A DNA stretch of 64,000 bases from Chromatiaceae bacterium (GTDB lineage Bacteria > Pseudomonadota > Gammaproteobacteria > Chromatiales > Chromatiaceae): positions 2,311,001 through 2,375,000 of the forward strand of contig CP037918.1 of assembly GCA_019356535.1 (NCBI GenBank). The letters are read 5' to 3'. The notes under the pieces are model-generated. The model was not told the origin of the DNA. It saw nothing but the letters and a program-made list of their open reading frames with translations, and made no database searches. The translations under genes and the position numbers were made by a program. This document shows, piece after piece, positions 10,471 to 18,550 of this stretch (positions are counted from its first letter, which is position 1; each line of letters opens with the position of its first letter).

Positions 10471-11114
10471 TGGCCGTGCCCATGTTCGGCCACCGCAAGA
10501 CCGAGATGCCCACCCCGGAACAGGCCCTGCCGGGACGCGATGCCCCGATGCCGGTAAGCAACCGGCATCACGTCAACGGTCATCCCATCCAGCCCCCCTT
10601 CCCCGAGGGATTGTGTCAGGCGATGTTCGGCATGGGCTGCTTCTGGGGCGCGGAGCGACGCTTCTGGCAACTCGAGGGGGTCTGGAGCACGGCGGTGGGC
10701 TATGCCGGCGGCCTCACCCCCAACCCCACCTACGAGGAAGTCTGCAGCGGGCTGACCGGCCACAATGAAGTGGTGCTGGTGATCTGGGACCCGCAGCGCA
10801 TCACCTACCTGGAGCTGCTGCGAACCTTCTGGGAATCGCACGACCCCACCCAAGGCATGCGTCAGGGCAACGACATCGGCACCCAGTACCGTTCAGGCAT
10901 CTACACCTTCGACACCGAGCAGGACACCTTGGCACACGCCAGCCGTGCGGCCTACCAGCGAGCATTGCACCTCGCCGGCAGAGGAGAAATCACTACCGAG
11001 ATCCTGCCGGCCCCGACCTTCTACTATGCCGAGGACTACCACCAGCAGTACCTGTCGAAGAACCCACAGGGCTACTGCGGGCTGGGCGGCTGTGGCGTGA
11101 GACTGGAGATTTGA
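10470..11114 (+). CDS. msrA: peptide-methionine (S)-S-oxide reductase MsrA
   Basis: A 214-residue MsrA that repairs methionine sulfoxide. The catalytic motif GCFWGAER is at about residue 55, after the ~50-residue N-terminal extension typical of the long E. coli form, and G-Y-A-G-G and T-G-H-N-E-V motifs follow. The C-terminus reads [14 protein letters not shown]: the first recycling Cys matches E. coli, but the second is three residues earlier than the usual G-V-C-L position. The ATG overlaps the preceding stop as TGATG. Confidence 0.94.
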   Translation: MAVPMFGHRKTEMPTPEQALPGRDAPMPVSNRHHVNGHPIQPPFPEGLCQAMFGMGCFWGAERRFWQLEGVWSTAVGYAGGLTPNPTYEEVCSGLTGHNEVVLVIWDPQRITYLELLRTFWESHDPTQGMRQGNDIGTQYRSGIYTFDTEQDTLAHASRAAYQRALHLAGRGEITTEILPAPTFYYAEDYHQQYLSKNPQGYCGLGGCGVRLEI

Positions 11115-11172
11115 GATTCGGCCCGGGGACGGGCCTCCTGCCGGCGGGAGCGGCGTCCTCGCCGCGCGCCCT
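11115..11172. repeat. GC-rich dispersed repeat between convergent msrA and hslO (copy 1)
   Basis: TTCGGCCCGGGGACGGGCCTCC followed by a GCCGGCGGGAGCGG arm. A related copy lies at 14985-15040 (TTCAGCCCAGGGACGGGCTTCC, then a TAGGAGCG arm). The GGCCC/GGGCC arms can form a hairpin and might also serve as a terminator for msrA, although no T-tract follows. Confidence 0.5.
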
Positions 11173-11181
11173 CCTCGATTC

Positions 11182-12048
11182 CTAGTGCACCCCCTCCGGG
11201 GCGTCGGAAGCCCCAGGCTGGAACAGGCGAGCCACGTCCACACTGTCGAAACGGTACTGCTGCCCGCAGAACTCGCACGCCACCTCGACCTCGCCCATCT
11301 CGTCGAGGATCTGCGCCAGTTCACCCTCACCCATGGCCTTCAACATTTCGCCGACGCGCTCGCGCGAGCAGTCGCAGCGGAAGGACACCGGCTCGGGTTC
11401 GAAAAGACGCACCGTCTCCTCGTGGAACAATCGATGCAGCAGGGTCTCGACGTCCAGCGACAGCAGTTCCTCGTCACCGAGGGTATCGGCCAGCACCACC
11501 ACCCGCTGCCAGTTCTCAGCATCGTCGCCATCCCCCGGCATGCGCTGCAGAAACAGGCCGGCAGCCACTTCCTCATCGGCGGCCAGCCACAGGCGGGTGG
11601 GCAGCTGCTCGGATTGCTCGAAATAGCGCGCCAGGGCCTCGGCCACACCATGCGCCTCCACCGGCACGATGCCCTGGTAGCGTTCGCCACCGGGCGACTC
11701 GGCGGTAAGTACCAGACGCGCCCCCTCGACCAGGGGTGTCGACTCGTCTGCTGCATCATCGAAACGCGCCACGCCACGCAGGGTGCGGCGGTCGGTGGCC
11801 TGCGCCACCAGGGAACGGATCACCCCCTCGCCGAGCAACTGCATGACCAGCGAACCCTGGAACTTGATGGTGGTGGACAACAGCGCGACCGCCGCCATGG
11901 CCTCGCCCAGCGCGCGCGACACCGGCGCGGGATAGTCGTGCTTTTCACGGATCGCCCGCCAGCTCGCACCCAGACGCACGAAACCACCCCGCACGCCGAA
12001 GGACTCGAACAGGAAGCGGTACAGATAGTCATTGGCCTTGTCTTTCAT
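11182..12048 (-). CDS. hslO: redox-regulated chaperone Hsp33
   Basis: A 288-residue Hsp33, a holdase activated by oxidative unfolding. The zinc-binding redox switch is complete: C-x-C at 225/227 (CDC) and C-x-x-C at 258/261 (CEFC). The N-terminal domain shows the family pattern (V-R-G-G-F-V-R-L, F-Q-G-S-L-V-M-Q-L). It diverges from the next gene with 26 bases between starts. Confidence 0.95.
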   Translation of the reverse strand: MKDKANDYLYRFLFESFGVRGGFVRLGASWRAIREKHDYPAPVSRALGEAMAAVALLSTTIKFQGSLVMQLLGEGVIRSLVAQATDRRTLRGVARFDDAADESTPLVEGARLVLTAESPGGERYQGIVPVEAHGVAEALARYFEQSEQLPTRLWLAADEEVAAGLFLQRMPGDGDDAENWQRVVVLADTLGDEELLSLDVETLLHRLFHEETVRLFEPEPVSFRCDCSRERVGEMLKAMGEGELAQILDEMGEVEVACEFCGQQYRFDSVDVARLFQPGASDAPEGVH

Positions 12049-12074
12049 CTTCGGAGTCCTGCTATGCTCGATCC

Positions 12075-12419
12075 ATGTCCCAGCACCTGCCCGAGACCCT
12101 GGCCGCCTGGCCCGACGGCGAGCTGATCGCCATCCTGAACGAGGAACTGACCGCCGCCGACCCGGCCTGGCTGGCGCTGGAGCGCCTGCTCGCGCGCGGC
12201 ACCCACATCGTGGGCCGGCCGCGCTTCATGATATTGGGCCGCCGGGCCGATGACAAAAGAGTGACCCTGCATCTGGGCGTTTTCTTGCAATCGGTGATCG
12301 CCGGTTGCGCCTGCACCGACGACCCCACGCCCGCGGATCGCATCGAGGAATACGGCGAGCTGCGTCTGAGCATCGACCGCCACGATGCCCGCGCCGTGAT
12401 CGAACCCATCGATACCTGA
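12075..12419 (+). CDS. conserved hypothetical protein
   Basis: A 114-residue acidic protein I do not recognize. It has no signal peptide or membrane segment. The C-terminal half has a V-I-A-G-C-A-C-T-D-D-P-T-P motif followed by E-Y-G-E-L-R-L-S-I-D-R, which looks like a conserved core of a small gammaproteobacterial family. The C-x-C could bind metal, but this is speculative. It is divergent from hslO and convergent with the UDG-family gene. Confidence 0.7.
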   Translation: MSQHLPETLAAWPDGELIAILNEELTAADPAWLALERLLARGTHIVGRPRFMILGRRADDKRVTLHLGVFLQSVIAGCACTDDPTPADRIEEYGELRLSIDRHDARAVIEPIDT

Positions 12420-12486
12420 TGCCATCCGCCCGTGCCCCTCATCGGCCTGCCGTCCGATCCACGAATCCACAACCGTAGATCGCACT

Positions 12487-13125
12487 TCAGATCGATTTGC
12501 CGCTGTCCCCGGCGATTTCCTGCAAGCCGCGCCACGCGGGGTGGTGCTCGATCAGCGTCAAGGCATGCGCGAGCAGTGTCTTTCCCGGTTCGGTGCGGTG
12601 CCAGGTCGAGGCCCCCGAAGGATGCGGCAGGGGGATGCAATCCACTTCCCGGCCGAAGCAGTCCACCCGGTGCTGCTGGCCGATCACTTCACTCAAACGG
12701 TGGAATTCGATGAACTGGGCAATCGCCAGCTTGCCGACCGGGATCAGCAGTTGCGGGGCCAGCAGCTCACATTCGCGCTCCAGCCAATGGCGGCACTGAC
12801 GAATCTCCTGTGGAGAGGGCACACGATCACCGCCACGGGGCTTCTTGCCTGGGAAACAACGGCACACCGCCGCCATGTACACTCGCTCGCGCACCTGCGC
12901 CTCGCCCAGGCCGATGCCCGAGAACCACTTGAACAGGGTCTTGCCGGCGGTCCAGGCGAAGGGCCGTTGCAACTTCGGCTCCTTGTCACCCGGCGCCTGG
13001 CCGATCAGCAGCACCGGCGAGCGCACGGGCTGGCCCACCACCGGCGGCGGCTGCATATCGGGACAGCGACGGCAGGCGCGGAGCTCGGCCTGGTGATGAA
13101 TCAGGGCTTGCAGGGTATCGGTCAA
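12487..13125 (-). CDS. uracil-DNA glycosylase family protein (Fe-S type)
   Basis: A 212-residue member of the UDG superfamily of base-excision repair enzymes. Motif A reads GQAPGDKEP and motif B LPHPSG. Four cysteines in the family-4/5 arrangement (C-x-x-C near the N-terminus, then V-C-R-C-F-P-G and R-Q-C-R) suggest a 4Fe-4S cluster. The start is uncertain: TTG at 13125 gives family length, and the frame is open a further 213 bases upstream, where it would overlap the promoter region of the divergent reductase gene. Substrate range is not evident. Confidence 0.75.
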   Translation of the reverse strand: MTDTLQALIHHQAELRACRRCPDMQPPPVVGQPVRSPVLLIGQAPGDKEPKLQRPFAWTAGKTLFKWFSGIGLGEAQVRERVYMAAVCRCFPGKKPRGGDRVPSPQEIRQCRHWLERECELLAPQLLIPVGKLAIAQFIEFHRLSEVIGQQHRVDCFGREVDCIPLPHPSGASTWHRTEPGKTLLAHALTLIEHHPAWRGLQEIAGDSGKSI

Positions 13126-13201
13126 GATCGGACACTGGCGCAGGTGAGAGAAAGTGACACTATAAGGCAAGATCCATGACAACCTTAAGAGGAGACTGCC
13201 C

Positions 13202-14203
13202 ATGCGCGCCGTGCAGATGACCGCCGTCGGCGGCCCCGAGGTACTCGAGGCCGTCGAGATCCCCGAGCCCGAGATCACCTCGCCCACCCAGATCAAGGTG
13301 CGACTGCGGGGTGCGGGGGTGAATCCCATCGACACCAAGATCCGTTCGCGCGGCCTGTTCTACGAGGCCGAACCGCCGGCCGTCCTCGGCTGTGACGGCG
13401 CCGGCGAAGTGGTCGAAACTGGCAGCGAGGTCGATCGCTTCACGGTCGGCGACCGCGTCTGGTTCTGTCACGGCGGGCTGGGTCGCGAACCGGGCAACTA
13501 CGCCGAATACACGGTAATGGAGCAGGCCGAGGCCGAGCGCATGCCCGAATCGACCGACTTCCACCTCGCCGCAGGTGGCCCGCTGGTGCTGATCACCGCC
13601 TGGGAGGCGCTGTTCGACCAGGCACGGTTGAGCGCCGGCGAAACGGTGCTGATCCAGGCCGGCGCCGGCGGGGTGGGCCATGTCGCCATCCAGCTGGCGA
13701 AGACCCGCGGCGCGCGCGTGCTCGCCACCGCCGGCAGCGAGGAAGGACTGGCCCTGTGCCGCGAACTGGGTGCCGACGCGGTCATCGACTACCGCGCAGG
13801 ACCGGCGAGCGAACAGGTACTGGCCCAGACCGGCGGCCAGGGAGTGGACGTCTGCCTGGAGAGCGTCGGTCCCGATGTCTTCCGCGACAGTATCGCCGCC
13901 ATGGCGCCTTACGGTCGGCTGGTCACCCTGCTCGACCCGGGCAATGAGCTCGACCTGTCACAGGCGCGCAGCAAGAACCTGATCATCGCCTTCACCCTGA
14001 TGCTCACCCCGATGCTCATGGACCTGCGCGCGCCGCGGCTGCACCACGGCGAGATCCTGCGCGAGTGCGCCGCACTGATCGACAGTGATCGCCTGCACAT
14101 CCACCTGGCCGACGTACTGCCACTGGCACAGGCCAGCGAGGCGCACCAACGCATCCAGCAAGGCCATGTGCATGGCAAGCTGGTGCTCGACCCGACGACA
14201 TGA
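13202..14203 (+). CDS. zinc-independent medium-chain dehydrogenase/reductase, NADPH:quinone reductase type
   Basis: A 333-residue MDR protein. The N-terminal GroES-like domain lacks the structural and catalytic zinc ligands of alcohol dehydrogenases. The nucleotide-binding A-G-A-G-G-V-G-H-V-A-I-Q-L-A motif is at about 152-165. The ATG follows AAGAGGAG. Its stop overlaps the ttcA-like start (ATGA), so the two are coupled. The natural electron acceptor is unknown. Confidence 0.88.
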   Translation: MRAVQMTAVGGPEVLEAVEIPEPEITSPTQIKVRLRGAGVNPIDTKIRSRGLFYEAEPPAVLGCDGAGEVVETGSEVDRFTVGDRVWFCHGGLGREPGNYAEYTVMEQAEAERMPESTDFHLAAGGPLVLITAWEALFDQARLSAGETVLIQAGAGGVGHVAIQLAKTRGARVLATAGSEEGLALCRELGADAVIDYRAGPASEQVLAQTGGQGVDVCLESVGPDVFRDSIAAMAPYGRLVTLLDPGNELDLSQARSKNLIIAFTLMLTPMLMDLRAPRLHHGEILRECAALIDSDRLHIHLADVLPLAQASEAHQRIQQGHVHGKLVLDPTT

Positions 14204-14955
14204 AGGAGGTGCCCTGGGCACGGCCGCCGAAGGCCCTGCTGCGCAAGGTCGGTCGCGCCATCGCCGACTACGGGATGATCCGCGAGGGCGACCGCATCCT
14301 GCTCGGCGTCTCCGGCGGCAAGGACTCGCTGTCACTGTTGCAGGTGCTGCTGCACCTGCGCGCGCACGCGCCGGTACGCTTCGAACTGGGGGTCATCACC
14401 GTCGATCCCGAGGTAGAGGGCTTCGACCCCTCCTCGCTGACCGCCTACTACGACCGCCTTGGCGTGCCCTGGCACTACGAGGAGCAGCCCATCATGGAAG
14501 ATGCGAAACAGCGCATGCAGGGCGACTCCTTCTGCGCCTACTGCGCGCGCATGAAGCGCGGCATCATGTACAGCACTTGCCGTAAACACGGCTACAACGT
14601 GCTGGCACTGGCCCAGCACCTGGACGACCTGGCCGAGAGCTTCCTGATGTCGGCCTTCCACCAGGGACGGCTGGGCACCATGAAGGCGCACTATGTGAAC
14701 GATGCCGGCGACATCCGCGTGATCCGCCCGCTGGTCTATGTACGCGAGACCCAGACCGCGGCCTTTGCCACCGACGCCGGCCTGCCCATCATCCCCGACT
14801 CCTGCCCCGCGTGCTTCAGCGCACCTACGCAACGCGCTCACTTCAAGCAACTGCTGGCACGCGAGGAACGCGACAACCCACAGCTGTTCGCCAAGCTGCT
14901 CTCGGCCATGCGGCCGTTGATGGGCGGCCAGCAGACAGACGACGATCCTCGCTAA
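14200..14955 (+). CDS. ttcA: TtcA-like PP-loop ATPase (tRNA thiolation)
   Basis: A 251-residue PP-loop ATPase with the SGGKDS motif at about 38-43. It has the C-x-x-C of TtcA (CAYC, followed by R-M-K-R-G) and a second C-x-x-C (CPAC) at the place of the third Fe-S cysteine. TtcA makes 2-thiocytidine at tRNA position 32. The protein is about 60 residues shorter than E. coli TtcA, mostly at the C-terminus, so it could be a TtcA-family paralogue with another target. No obvious Shine-Dalgarno; it is coupled to the upstream reductase. Confidence 0.78.
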   Translation: MKEVPWARPPKALLRKVGRAIADYGMIREGDRILLGVSGGKDSLSLLQVLLHLRAHAPVRFELGVITVDPEVEGFDPSSLTAYYDRLGVPWHYEEQPIMEDAKQRMQGDSFCAYCARMKRGIMYSTCRKHGYNVLALAQHLDDLAESFLMSAFHQGRLGTMKAHYVNDAGDIRVIRPLVYVRETQTAAFATDAGLPIIPDSCPACFSAPTQRAHFKQLLAREERDNPQLFAKLLSAMRPLMGGQQTDDDPR

Positions 14956-14984
14956 GGAGGCGTTGGAGAAAGCATTCCTTCAGC

Positions 14985-15040
14985 CCAGGGACGGGCTTCC
15001 TGCGGCCGGTGTCGAGGGTAGGAGCGCCCCCGCCACGCAC
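14985..15040. repeat. GC-rich dispersed repeat (copy 2)
   Basis: TTCAGCCCAGGGACGGGCTTCC followed by GGTAGGAGCG, related to the element at 11115-11172. It lies in the gap between the ttcA-like gene and the rhodanese promoter. Confidence 0.5.
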
Positions 15041-15066
15041 CAGCCCTCCCTTGACCGGATTTCCCC

Positions 15067-15093
15067 TAAAGTTTTTCCGGGCTCTCCCGAAAC
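15067..15093 (+). promoter_or_regulatory. sigma-28 (FliA) promoter of the rhodanese-MCP operon
   Basis: TAAAGTTT, 11 bases, then CCCGAAAC. The extended sigma-28 consensus is TAAAGTTT-N11-GCCGATAA: the -35 half matches 8 of 8, the spacing is exact and the -10 matches 5 of 8. It lies 69 bases upstream of the rhodanese ATG. Confidence 0.75.
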
Positions 15094-15162
15094 AACCTGC
15101 AAGACCGGTCGCCCAGGATGGGGCAACACTGGCCTTCCATGATCGACCAAAGGAGAAGCTTC

Positions 15163-15573
15163 ATGAAGAAACTGCCCGGAATCGTCGCAAGCATCCTGCT
15201 GGCCTGCTCCTTCACTCCGGCACTTGCCGGTGTCTCGCCGACCTCGGTGGATGGCGCCACCACGATAGACACAGCCAAGGCGCGCGAACTGTTCGACCGG
15301 GAAGTGACCTTCGTCGACACCCGCAAGGACAGCGACTGGGAAGCCGGCCGCATTCCCGGCGCCATTCACCTGGATGTAAAGAAAACACTGTCACCTGAAA
15401 CCCTGGAGGCCGAGGTCAAGAAAGACGAGCCGGTCGTGTTCTATTGCAATGGCAAGTCCTGCATGCGCAGCTCCAAGGCAAGTGCCAAGGCTGTGAGCTG
15501 GGGATGGAGCAAGGTCTATTACTATCGTGACGGTTTCCCCGCCTGGAAAGCAGCTGGCAATCCCATCGAATAA
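15163..15573 (+). CDS. secreted rhodanese-like sulfurtransferase
   Basis: A 136-residue single-domain rhodanese with a signal peptide ([22 protein letters not shown]). The active-site loop follows strand V-V-F-Y: Cys in C-N-G-K-S-C-M-R, with a second Cys five residues later. It should act in the periplasm on persulfides or thiosulfate-type sulfur (inference). I chose ATG 15163 because AAAGGAGAAG precedes it and the signal peptide starts there; an ATG 45 bases upstream is poorer. A chemoreceptor gene starts 45 bases after the stop, under the same sigma-28 promoter, so the enzyme may be linked to taxis. A decayed copy of the pair is at 6156-6543. Confidence 0.9.
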   Translation: MKKLPGIVASILLACSFTPALAGVSPTSVDGATTIDTAKARELFDREVTFVDTRKDSDWEAGRIPGAIHLDVKKTLSPETLEAEVKKDEPVVFYCNGKSCMRSSKASAKAVSWGWSKVYYYRDGFPAWKAAGNPIE

Positions 15574-15617
15574 ATCACATCCCGGTGCCCCATAGCATCC
15601 TCACGGAGAATACCGTC

Positions 15618-17501
15618 ATGAAACGATGGACCCTCAAGACCCAGCTCCAGGTTCTCAGCCAGGTCAGCCTGTTGATCATCGCTGCCACACTGTGGACCGG
15701 CCAGAGCCACCTGACCAACCTGCTGGAGCAACAAGCCAAGAACAGCACCCTGCAGGCCACCGATCTGACCTGGGACATCCTGGTGGACACCCATCGGCAG
15801 GCCATGCTCGACAAGGTCCGGGAGCTGACCCGTAACCGCGACTTGCTCCAGGCGTTGCGCGACGGACAGACGGAAGCCCTGCGCGAGGCGGTGATGCCCA
15901 CCGCGCGCCGCCTCCAGGCCAGCGGCGAGATCGACGGTCTGGTGGTAGCCGACATCCAGGGTACCCCCTTGCTGCACTCGGGAGGGACACCCCTCGGCGA
16001 TGGGGTCCGCCGCCTGCTCCGTGAAATCGCCAGCCAGCGCACGGTCGCGAGCGACCTGGGCAACATCGGCGGACAACCGGTGTTACTGGCGGGCTTTCCG
16101 CTGTACCGGCGCGGCAAACCGGCCGGCGTTGCTGCCTATTACATACAACTGGCGAATATGGTGCCGCACCTCACGAAGGTGGAGGTGCAAGAGCAGGAAG
16201 GCATGAGTGTCTGGCTGCTCACTACCGACGGCGAGGTGCGCTTCTCCAGTGATCCACAACGCACATTCGACGCACGACAACTGCCCGCAATCGATGTCCG
16301 TGGCTTCTACCCGATCGATGACCAGGACAAGGTGTACGCCACCTCGGTACTGCCGGTCCACAACCAACAGGGCGAACACGTCGCCAGCCTGGTGATGCAA
16401 CGCGACAACACGGAGTTGGCGAACGACATTCGCTTCACCCTGTGGGCAGAACAACTCACCGGCCTGGGCGTGCTGATCGGCATGGCGCTGTTGATCTCCT
16501 GGGCCATGACCCGCGCCTTCCTGCCCCTGCGCAAGGCCATGGAAATGGTCAAGGCCATTGCCGAGGGCGACCTGAGGCACGAGATCAAATGCCACACGCG
16601 CAACGAGATCGCCGACATGCTGCAAGGCATGAGCGAAATGCGTGATCAGTTGCGCCATATTGTCGAGTCCCTGCTGCGCAACACCGAGGCCTTGCGCCAC
16701 GAAGCTCACGAGGCCTCGGAAATTGCCGCCAACACCAGCGAGGGGGCGGCCCGGCAACAGTCCGAGACCCAGAGCGTGGCGACTGCCATGACGGAGATGG
16801 CCAGCACCGTGATGGAAGTGGCCAACAGTGCCGCCCGCGCCGCCACGGCTGCCGACGAGGCCCAGCAACGCGCAGGCGAAGGCGACGAGGCGGTGCGCCA
16901 GGTTCGCAACAGCATCGAGACCCTGGCCGAGAAAGTGCAGTCCAGCGCCGAGGCTATCCGCCAGGTCGAGCAGGAATCCGATGCCATCGGCCAGATCCTG
17001 GACGTCATTCGAGGCATCGCTGAACAGACCAACCTGCTGGCGCTGAATGCCGCCATCGAGGCGGCACGTGCCGGCGAGCAGGGACGCGGCTTCGCGGTGG
17101 TGGCCGACGAGGTGCGCAGCCTGGCCAGCCGTACCCAGGAGTCCACCGCCGAGATCCAGTCCATGATCGAGCGCCTGCAGGGTGGCACCCAGGTCGCAGT
17201 CGCCGAGATGGAATTCAGTCGCGAACAGGCCAGCGACACGGTGCGTCAGGCCCAGGCGGCCTCCGACATGCTCCAGGCGATCACCGAGGCGGTCAACCAG
17301 ATCTCGCAGATGAACACCCAGATCGCCACTGCCGCCGAAGAGCAGAGTGCTGTGGCCGAGGAGATCAACCGCTCGATAATCAGCATCTCGGGCATTGCCG
17401 AGGTCTCGGCCGAAGGTGCCCACAAGGCCGCCGAGTCCAACAGTCGCATCGCCCAGCTCACCAACGAGTTGCAGCAACTTACCGCGCGCTTCAGGCTGTA
17501 A
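15618..17501 (+). CDS. transmembrane methyl-accepting chemotaxis protein
   Basis: A 627-residue receptor. Membrane segment 1 is at about 12-30 ([13 protein letters not shown]), a periplasmic sensor of about 245 residues follows (probably single-Cache-like), then membrane segment 2 ([18 protein letters not shown], about 280-300), HAMP, and a long cytoplasmic signalling domain with tip [20 protein letters not shown]. The ATG has CGGAGAA upstream. It ends ...QLTARFRL without a CheR pentapeptide. It is co-transcribed with the secreted rhodanese, which suggests the sensor may respond to a sulfur compound (inference). The stop overlaps the convergent hydroxyacid dehydrogenase by 11 bases. Confidence 0.93.
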   Translation: MKRWTLKTQLQVLSQVSLLIIAATLWTGQSHLTNLLEQQAKNSTLQATDLTWDILVDTHRQAMLDKVRELTRNRDLLQALRDGQTEALREAVMPTARRLQASGEIDGLVVADIQGTPLLHSGGTPLGDGVRRLLREIASQRTVASDLGNIGGQPVLLAGFPLYRRGKPAGVAAYYIQLANMVPHLTKVEVQEQEGMSVWLLTTDGEVRFSSDPQRTFDARQLPAIDVRGFYPIDDQDKVYATSVLPVHNQQGEHVASLVMQRDNTELANDIRFTLWAEQLTGLGVLIGMALLISWAMTRAFLPLRKAMEMVKAIAEGDLRHEIKCHTRNEIADMLQGMSEMRDQLRHIVESLLRNTEALRHEAHEASEIAANTSEGAARQQSETQSVATAMTEMASTVMEVANSAARAATAADEAQQRAGEGDEAVRQVRNSIETLAEKVQSSAEAIRQVEQESDAIGQILDVIRGIAEQTNLLALNAAIEAARAGEQGRGFAVVADEVRSLASRTQESTAEIQSMIERLQGGTQVAVAEMEFSREQASDTVRQAQAASDMLQAITEAVNQISQMNTQIATAAEEQSAVAEEINRSIISISGIAEVSAEGAHKAAESNSRIAQLTNELQQLTARFRL

Positions 17502-18450
17502 CCCGGTTGCGTGGCTGACCTGACAACCAACCGCGAATGTTGGCCACCGTCTGATCCACCACCGCCTGCCGGGCCGCGCGCCCGGCCCAGGCGGTGTGCG
17601 GCGTGAGGATCAGATTGGGAATGTCCGGCGCCAGCAGCGGGTGGTCCAGCGGCGGCGGCTCACGGTCCAGCACGTCGATCGCCGCACCACCAATCACCCC
17701 CTCGCGCAACGCCTCGGCCAGCGCCACATTGTCCACCACGGCACCGCGCGCCGTATTGATCAGCAGCGCGTGCGGCCGCATCAGGCGCAGCCGCCGCGCA
17801 TCGATCAGACCCTCGGTCTGCGGGGTGAGCGGCACGTGCAGGCTCACCACGTCCGACTGCTCCAGCAGCGCATCCAGCGGCACCCGGCCCGGGCGCGTAT
17901 CGTCTGCGTTGCGCTGCGCAATCAGGATCTGCATGCCGAAGGCCTCCGCCAGCCTCGCCACGCCCTGCCCCAGCTCCCCGTAGCCGATGATGCCCAGCGT
18001 CATGCCACGCAGCTCGCGCACCGGGTGATCCAGCAGGCAGAACTGCGCGCTGCGGCTCCACTCCCCGGCCCGCACCGCCGCGTGATAGGCGAACAACCGT
18101 GTGTGGTGCGCCAGCATCACCGCCATCACGTGCTGCGCCACGCTGTCGGTGGCATAGGCGCGCACATTGCTCACCACCACGCCGAACTCTGCCGCCGCGG
18201 CCAGGTCAATGTTGTTGGTACCGGTGGCCGTCACGCAGACCAGCTTCAGGCGCGGCGCGGCCTCGAACACGGCCTGGTCCAGTACCACCTTGTTGAGCAC
18301 CACCACCTCGGCCTCCCCAATGTGCGCCAGACGATCCTCCGGCGCAGTAGCCGGGTATTCGCGCCAGTCGTCCAGCAGGCTCCGCAGCGCGGACAGGTCG
18401 AGATCCTCGGGGTGCAGCGAGGCCAGATCGAGAAAGACTCCGGAAGGCAT
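17491..18450 (-). CDS. D-2-hydroxyacid dehydrogenase (glycerate dehydrogenase/hydroxypyruvate reductase-like)
   Basis: A 319-residue NAD-dependent enzyme of the D-isomer 2-hydroxyacid dehydrogenase family. The nucleotide-binding motif is [11 protein letters not shown], the catalytic Arg follows in I-N-T-A-R-G, Glu in D-R-E-P-P, and the catalytic His in T-P-H-T-A-W-A. The T-P-H-T-A-W segment is typical of the HprA/glycerate dehydrogenase group. I chose ATG 18450 (CAGGA upstream); the frame is open further but would run into the divergent oxidoreductase promoter. Confidence 0.9.
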   Translation of the reverse strand: MPSGVFLDLASLHPEDLDLSALRSLLDDWREYPATAPEDRLAHIGEAEVVVLNKVVLDQAVFEAAPRLKLVCVTATGTNNIDLAAAAEFGVVVSNVRAYATDSVAQHVMAVMLAHHTRLFAYHAAVRAGEWSRSAQFCLLDHPVRELRGMTLGIIGYGELGQGVARLAEAFGMQILIAQRNADDTRPGRVPLDALLEQSDVVSLHVPLTPQTEGLIDARRLRLMRPHALLINTARGAVVDNVALAEALREGVIGGAAIDVLDREPPPLDHPLLAPDIPNLILTPHTAWAGRAARQAVVDQTVANIRGWLSGQPRNRVTA

Positions 18451-18550
18451 GAAAAAATCCTGGTTTGTTGATGAAATCCGCATTCTAACCACCGGTACGA
18501 CCGTCCGCCGATCCGGTAGAATATGGCTTTGACCGGCCGGGTCCACCTCC

